Source: an uncultured Actinomycetes bacterium (GTDB lineage: Bacteria > Actinomycetota > Actinomycetes > Nanopelagicales > Nanopelagicaceae). Taken from it: a DNA stretch of 39,115 nucleotides. The first letter of the stretch is position 1. Each line of letters opens with the position of its first letter. Both the position numbers and the translations under genes were made by a program. The notes under the pieces were generated by a model. The model saw only the letters and a program-made list of their open reading frames with translations, did no database searches and had not been told where the DNA came from. Shown here one piece after another: positions 35,290-39,115 of this stretch. The DNA lies in the NCBI GenBank assembly GCA_903834145.1, contig CAILHY010000002.1, positions 1-39,115 on the forward strand. Direction: 5' to 3'.

Positions 35290-35709
35290 ATGGCTCGCCC
35301 ACGCACTTCCTCCAAACGACAACCCAACTATGGGCGTCGTGGAAACGGACGGGCTCTTGCGCTGGGTGTTGTACTTTTCCTTCTAGCCCTGACATTGGCT
35401 CCGCCAACGCAGCGCTATTTTGCACAACGTGCACAGATCAGCGCGCTTCAAGCACAAGTAACCTCAAGTTCACAAGCACTTAAGCAAGCGGCAGCCGATT
35501 TACAGAAGTGGCAAGATCCGCAATATGTAAAGTCGCAGGCACGCGAGCGGTTGCATTTTATTTTGCCGGGGGAACGTCAATACATTGTGACGACTCCATC
35601 TGAGGCAACAAATCCTCAAGCAACGACAGCAATATCGAAAGACTTGCCTGCAGGGCTGCCGTGGTACAAACGACTGATTTCATCCATTACTGAAACTGGT
35701 CCAAAGTAA
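35290..35709 (+). CDS. FtsB/DivIC-family septum formation protein
   Basis: A 139-residue bitopic division protein. A basic N-terminus (RPRTSSKRQPNYGRRGNGR) leads to one membrane helix (residues about 24-40), then an external coiled coil (ISALQAQVTSSSQALKQAAADLQKW) and the conserved DPQYVKSQARERLHFILPGE motif. The C-terminal tail ends LPWYKRLISS. It would join FtsL and FtsQ at the septum. eno-ftsB-DUF501-ppx is a standard actinobacterial order (Rv1023-Rv1026). Confidence 0.9.
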   Translation: MARPRTSSKRQPNYGRRGNGRALALGVVLFLLALTLAPPTQRYFAQRAQISALQAQVTSSSQALKQAAADLQKWQDPQYVKSQARERLHFILPGERQYIVTTPSEATNPQATTAISKDLPAGLPWYKRLISSITETGPK

Positions 35710-36213
35710 ATGATTGATAAAACCGCAACACCCGATGATCTTGCATGTATTCAAACTCAATTAGGACGAATTCCGCGTAACGTCCATGCAATTGCCTATC
35801 GCTGTCCCTGCGGCAAACCGGCAGTGGTGGAAACTGAGCCACGGCTAGGCGATGGCACGCCCTTTCCTACTTTCTTTTACGCAACCTGCCCACGCCTTAC
35901 CGGTGCAATTTCGACACTGGAATCCACGGGGCTAATGGGGGATATGAATAATCGGCTCGCGACGGATGCCGAACTTGGCGGGGCATATGCCGCCGCCCAT
36001 GATGACTATATTGCAGCGCGAACCGCACTCGGAGTTGAAGTTCCTGAAATCGAAAATATTTCTGCAGGAGGAATGCCCGATCGTGTGAAGTGTTTACATT
36101 CCCTTATCGCACATTCACTTGCTGCAGGTCCTGATGTCAATCCATTGGGCGATGAAGCGCTAGCAAAGCTTCCTAAATGGTGGGAAGTCCAACCTTGTAG
36201 CGAGGTTGAGTAA
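35710..36213 (+). CDS. DUF501 family protein
   Basis: A 167-residue cytosolic protein of the DUF501 family. Seen features: CPCGKPAVVETEPRLGDGTPFPTFFYATCPRL near residues 31-62, with Cys pairs in CPCGKP and ATCP; a helical NNRLATDAELGGAYAAAHDDY; and GMPDRVKCLHSLIAHSLAAGPDVNPLGDEAL with further Cys and His. The spaced Cys and His could bind a metal. The ATG directly follows the ftsB stop, and its own stop overlaps the ppx ATG (TAATG). No activity is known for the family. Confidence 0.93.
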   Translation: MIDKTATPDDLACIQTQLGRIPRNVHAIAYRCPCGKPAVVETEPRLGDGTPFPTFFYATCPRLTGAISTLESTGLMGDMNNRLATDAELGGAYAAAHDDYIAARTALGVEVPEIENISAGGMPDRVKCLHSLIAHSLAAGPDVNPLGDEALAKLPKWWEVQPCSEVE

Positions 36214-37127
36214 TGCGCGTTGCTGCCATTGATTGTGGAACTAATTCAATTCGTTTATTGATTGCCGACATCGAAGGTGAAAATTTTCGGGAGATCTATC
36301 GCGCAATGGAGATTGTCAGGTTGGGCCAGGGCGTAGATAAAACGGGTCAATTTCACCCCGATGCAATCGCTCGCACACTTGCCGCGGTAGATCTCTTTGC
36401 TACAGAGATTGCCCGCAGAGGTGTCGAGAAGATTCGATTTTGCGCAACAAGTGCTTCCCGCGATGCAACAAATCGAGATCTCTTTCTAGACGGAGTTCAT
36501 GAGCGCCTCGGGCTTTATCCAGAAGTGATTACTGGGGACGAGGAAGCATCACTTACCTTCCTGGGTGCTATTCGCGATCTTCCAGCAAATCAAGGGCCCT
36601 TTCTAGTGGTGGATATCGGTGGTGGGTCAACGGAATTCGTGTATGGCACCACCAGTGTGGAATATGCCAGGAGCGTCAACATTGGATGCGTACGTATGGC
36701 TGAGCGCCATTTTCATACGGATCCACCAGAAGTAACTGAAATTGCTCAGGCAACGACGGATATTCAAACCGCTATTGCCGAGGCCGCTGGCATAGTACCC
36801 ATCACTAAGGCAAAGACTTTGATTGCTGTTGCCGGAACTGCAACAACAGTCGCAGCAGCTGCGATGGGATTGCCAGAATATGACCGCTACGCCATTCATC
36901 TTTCCCGCATTAGCGCCGAGAAGACTCACGAAGCATCACTCATGTTTCTTGGTATGGATCATGATCAACGCATTGCACTTGGCTATATGCATCCAGGACG
37001 AGTCGATGTCATTACCGCAGGTGCTCTCGTTCTTTCACAAGTGATGATCGCGACAGGCGCATCCGAATTTGTTGCATCCGAAAGTGACATCCTTGACGGA
37101 ATAGCTTGGTCCATTGGCACGCGCTAA
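36213..37127 (+). CDS. Ppx/GppA-family phosphatase
   Basis: A 304-residue member of the ASKHA-fold Ppx/GppA family, hydrolysing polyphosphate or pppGpp. Motifs: AAIDCGTNSIRLLIADI (phosphate loop 1), STSASRDATNRDLF, ITGDEEASLTFLGAI with the catalytic Glu, VVDIGGGSTEFVYG (phosphate loop 2) and AGTATTVAAAAMGL. It lacks the C-terminal HD domain of long exopolyphosphatases, as in mycobacterial Ppx1 (Rv0496) and Rv1026. Whether it acts on polyphosphate or alarmone cannot be told. Confidence 0.95.
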   Translation: MRVAAIDCGTNSIRLLIADIEGENFREIYRAMEIVRLGQGVDKTGQFHPDAIARTLAAVDLFATEIARRGVEKIRFCATSASRDATNRDLFLDGVHERLGLYPEVITGDEEASLTFLGAIRDLPANQGPFLVVDIGGGSTEFVYGTTSVEYARSVNIGCVRMAERHFHTDPPEVTEIAQATTDIQTAIAEAAGIVPITKAKTLIAVAGTATTVAAAAMGLPEYDRYAIHLSRISAEKTHEASLMFLGMDHDQRIALGYMHPGRVDVITAGALVLSQVMIATGASEFVASESDILDGIAWSIGTR

Positions 37128-37161
37128 AGCCACCAACGTCAAAGCGGTTGCTGCGAAGATC

Positions 37162-37857
37162 ATGACGATCGCACAACTAGATGAAGCGATTACCCAATGC
37201 ACTGCATGCCCACGCCTTGTTGCATGGAGAGAAGAAGTTGCCGTTGTAAAGCGCAAGGCATACATCGACCAGGAATATTGGGGAAAGCCGATTTCGGGAT
37301 TTGGCTCGGACAAGCCACGTTTACTGATTGTTGGTTTAGCCCCTGGCGCACATGGCGCTAATCGCACCGGACGAATATTCACGGGTGACTCATCGGGTGA
37401 CTGGCTCTACGGGTCGTTGCATCGCATTGGCATCGCGAAGATTCCCACGAGTACTTCACGCACGGATGGCCAGAAGTTAAGGCACACAAGGATTAATACG
37501 GCGGTGCGATGTGCGCCGCCCGATAACAAACCAGATACACCTGAACGAGATATGTGCGCCCCGTGGCTCACACGCGAGATTGAGTTAACTCTCCCCACTG
37601 TTCGGGCATTCGTTGGACTTGGCTCATTTGCGTGGAACGCATTAATAAAGACCTTGCGAGAATTAGGCCATCCGATACCTGCTGTGAAGTTTGGCCATGG
37701 CGCCGAATACACCTACTCACATGGAGGAAATGATTACCTCTTGATTGCCAGCTACCACCCCAGCCAGCAGAACACATTTACGGGCAAACTCACACATGAG
37801 CAATTGGACACCGTCCTTGAGAAGGCAGCAAGGTTTTCTTCCGCAATTTGGCAATAA
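37162..37857 (+). CDS. Family 5 (UdgB-type) uracil-DNA glycosylase
   Basis: A 231-residue base-excision enzyme that removes uracil, and often other deaminated bases, from DNA. Motif A reads GLAPGAHGANRTGRIFTGD; the Ala/Gly in place of the catalytic Asp/Glu places it in family 5. Four Cys for a 4Fe-4S cluster are present: C13 and C16 in CTACPRL, one in VRCAPPD and one in MCAPWL. SYHPSQQNTFTGKLT is motif B. ATG 37162 matches the usual start (MTIAQLDEAITQCTACPR). A TTG at 37114 inside the ppx end would add 16 residues and allow coupling. It closes the conserved run. Confidence 0.93.
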   Translation: MTIAQLDEAITQCTACPRLVAWREEVAVVKRKAYIDQEYWGKPISGFGSDKPRLLIVGLAPGAHGANRTGRIFTGDSSGDWLYGSLHRIGIAKIPTSTSRTDGQKLRHTRINTAVRCAPPDNKPDTPERDMCAPWLTREIELTLPTVRAFVGLGSFAWNALIKTLRELGHPIPAVKFGHGAEYTYSHGGNDYLLIASYHPSQQNTFTGKLTHEQLDTVLEKAARFSSAIWQ

Positions 37858-37863
37858 ACCCTT

Positions 37864-37918
37864 AAGCGGATTCATATTTCGCTTTCTGTTTGCCTGAAGT
37901 TTGGTTTTACTCACTTCA
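37864..37918. other. Intergenic stretch with two weak inverted repeats
   Basis: Between the glycosylase and the aminotransferase there are 151 bases. AAGCG/CGCTT (37864-37884) is followed by a T-rich stretch, and TGAAGT/ACTTCA (37895-37918) has a 12-base loop. Either could end the upstream transcript, but both are weak. Confidence 0.25.
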
Positions 37919-38008
37919 AGCATTTGTTATGCGTTGGTACCTTCGGCAACAGTGAAAGCATGCAATCCAATCCAAGTCAGATCGATCGAGCCCACGAAGG
38001 GGAAAAGT

Positions 38009-39007
38009 GTGAGCACTGAGCAGAGCATCAAGGATTTCGTCGCGATGAAGAATTCAGAGAAAATCGTCTTTACTCCTGGTCCTGGCTCCTTGACCGAGGA
38101 AAATGTGATGGGTCTCGGACCATGTTTTTCCCGCAACGATTCAGAATATTTAGCAACCATGGAGCATGTCCACAAGAAGATTCTTGCTTTAGCAGGACAA
38201 AAGCATGTCGCATCCTTCCAAGGTTCAGGCACTCTTGCCATTGAAATTGCAATCAACAATTTTGTATACGGGAAAGTATTGGTTGTATCTACTGGCTTCT
38301 ATTCAAATCGCGTGGCAGACCTTGCTCGAGCATTCTCTGAACTCTATGAAATCGTGACTGATGTTCAGGAAGTGAGTTGGAAGGAGTCTGACTCTGTAAC
38401 TGAGCAATTTGATTGGATACTCGCCTGCCCAGTCGAGACAAGCGTTGGCCTACTTGTGCCGATTAGCGAACTACATGCACTCGCACAACGATGCGGAGCA
38501 AAGTTATTCCTCGATGCCACAGCATCCATCGGATTAGAAGAAGGCCATGAATTGGCCGAAGTTGTGACTTTTAGTTCTTGCAAAGGGCTATTTGGTATAA
38601 CTGGTGGAAGTTTCATTACTCATAACAATGAGCCAACTTTTGAACCTAAGAATTTCTATATGAAAATAGGCACCCATGCCAACAAGCGAACAACAGGTGC
38701 CTATCACGCGATTCAATCACTTCATCACACACTAGATAATCATGAGGCGCTGAAGCAATCCGTCATTGTGAATAAGCAGGTATTCACGGAGCGCTTTGCG
38801 GAGTATTTGATATTTCCTAAAGAAAATCAACCACTTTTGTGTACACAGCTCACTCAACAGATCACGACCGACAACCCCAATGTTGTTCTTTACGAGTCCC
38901 GCCATCCCATTGACGGAAGTGTTGTCTGCCATATCGGTGAACTTCACCTGGGCCGTGGCGCCCAAGGCAAGATTATTGATGAGCTTTATGTGGGGAACCC
39001 GCTGTAG
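38009..39007 (+). CDS. Class V aminotransferase (PhnW / alanine-glyoxylate-like)
   Basis: A 332-residue fold-type I PLP enzyme. From GTG 38009 (GAAGGGGAA just before it) it begins MSTEQSIKDFVAMKNSEK, then FTPGPGSLTEENV, the TPGP start shared with 2-aminoethylphosphonate and alanine/serine-glyoxylate aminotransferases. Further signs are SFQGSGTLAIE (residues 69-79), VETSVGLLVPISEL, Asp169 in LFLDATASIG (binds the pyridine nitrogen) and Lys192 in SSCKGLFGITGG (Schiff base). It is about 30 residues shorter than PhnW. No phosphonate genes are visible, so the substrate is open. It stands outside the conserved housekeeping run, 31 bases before a tRNA gene at the window edge. Confidence 0.88.
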   Translation: MSTEQSIKDFVAMKNSEKIVFTPGPGSLTEENVMGLGPCFSRNDSEYLATMEHVHKKILALAGQKHVASFQGSGTLAIEIAINNFVYGKVLVVSTGFYSNRVADLARAFSELYEIVTDVQEVSWKESDSVTEQFDWILACPVETSVGLLVPISELHALAQRCGAKLFLDATASIGLEEGHELAEVVTFSSCKGLFGITGGSFITHNNEPTFEPKNFYMKIGTHANKRTTGAYHAIQSLHHTLDNHEALKQSVIVNKQVFTERFAEYLIFPKENQPLLCTQLTQQITTDNPNVVLYESRHPIDGSVVCHIGELHLGRGAQGKIIDELYVGNPL

Positions 39008-39037
39008 CAAGCCTGTAGACTCTGCCTTCGCATCGTG

Positions 39038-39113
39038 GCCCCCGTAGTCCAATGGCAGAGACAGAGGACTTAAAATCCTTCCAGTGTCGGTTCGAGTCCG
39101 ACCGGGGGCACCA
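39038..39113 (+). tRNA. tRNA with Leu UAA anticodon and short variable arm
   Basis: A 76-nt cloverleaf with CCA encoded (39111-39113). Acceptor GCCCCCG/CGGGGGC is perfect. The D-arm is a 3-bp stem GTC/GAC with loop CAATGGCAGA, whose GGCAGA resembles tRNA-Leu. The anticodon stem GAGGA/TCCTT (one G-U) encloses CTTAAAA, anticodon TAA. The variable region is only five bases (CCAGT), and the T-arm GTCGG/CCGAC encloses TTCGAGT. The discriminator is A. By anticodon it reads UUA Leu, but normal bacterial tRNA-Leu has a long variable arm. The charging identity is uncertain. Confidence 0.85.
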
Positions 39114-39115
39114 CC

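Noticed and set aside
37901-38008. An N-terminal extension of the aminotransferase from TTG 37901
   Set aside because: GTG 38009 has a strong ribosome binding site just upstream and the extra residues have no counterpart in the family.

Overview
The window reads as a chromosomal segment of a streamlined actinobacterium with moderate GC. The gene order from about 9.1 to 37.9 kb follows the block I remember from Mycobacterium tuberculosis (roughly Rv0992 to Rv1026): formyl-THF cyclo-ligase, moeA-like gene, rimJ, a GlpR/SepX-type membrane protein, pmt, rsmI, metG, tatD, rsmA, ispE, glmU, prs, rplY, pth, mfd, mazG, eno, ftsB-like, DUF501 and ppx. The compact spacing, moderate GC and secreted proteins with a basic two-cysteine tail fit freshwater Nanopelagicales (acI lineage, 'Ca. 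Planktophila'-like). That placement is an inference from memory, not from a search.

Layout. 1-5.0 kb is a surface and export region: the 3' end of a sortase substrate, a class D-type sortase, a large secreted protein with a basic Cys tail, and an MMPL/RND exporter. 5.0-9.1 kb holds a small acidic ORF, an FmdB zinc ribbon, a CopC-like protein, a CopD-CtaG fusion and an acyl-CoA dehydrogenase. 9.1-13.5 kb holds formyl-THF cyclo-ligase, a shortened MoeA/gephyrin-like protein (Glp type), RimJ, GlpR/SepX, tRNA-Ala and protein O-mannosyltransferase. 13.5-18.6 kb is a tight housekeeping run: rsmI-metG-tatD-rsmA-ispE. 18.6-24.8 kb holds a MarR regulator, tRNA-Gln, glmU-prs, a second secreted Cys-tail protein, rplY and pth. 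24.9-29.0 kb holds a TrpB2-type enzyme and PEP carboxylase, which converge. 29.1-37.9 kb is mfd, a SurA-like lipoprotein, mazG, eno, ftsB-like, DUF501, ppx and a family 5 uracil-DNA glycosylase. The right edge has a class V aminotransferase and a tRNA with a UAA anticodon and a short variable arm.

How the genes work together. Several products concern the envelope and division: the Glp/GlpR pair, the FtsB-like protein, Pmt, GlmU (UDP-GlcNAc), IspE (isoprenoid precursors), the sortase and the secreted proteins. Others serve translation: MetRS, RsmA, RsmI, bL25, Pth and three tRNAs. Stop/start overlaps (GTGA, ATGA, TAATG) are frequent, and five unlinked starts are preceded by TANNNT exactly six bases upstream, which suggests leaderless transcription.

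The most interesting signals are these. First, a MoeA-like protein has lost its whole domain II and its usual domain III motif, yet sits beside a GlpR/SepX-type membrane partner. Second, there is a type I tRNA with a leucine UAA anticodon and a genomic CCA. Third, two paralogous secreted proteins share a conserved basic two-Cys tail. Fourth, a set of internal leaderless promoters is visible. No stretch over 300 bases lacks a gene. I saw no CRISPR array, insertion sequence, rRNA or recognisable riboswitch.
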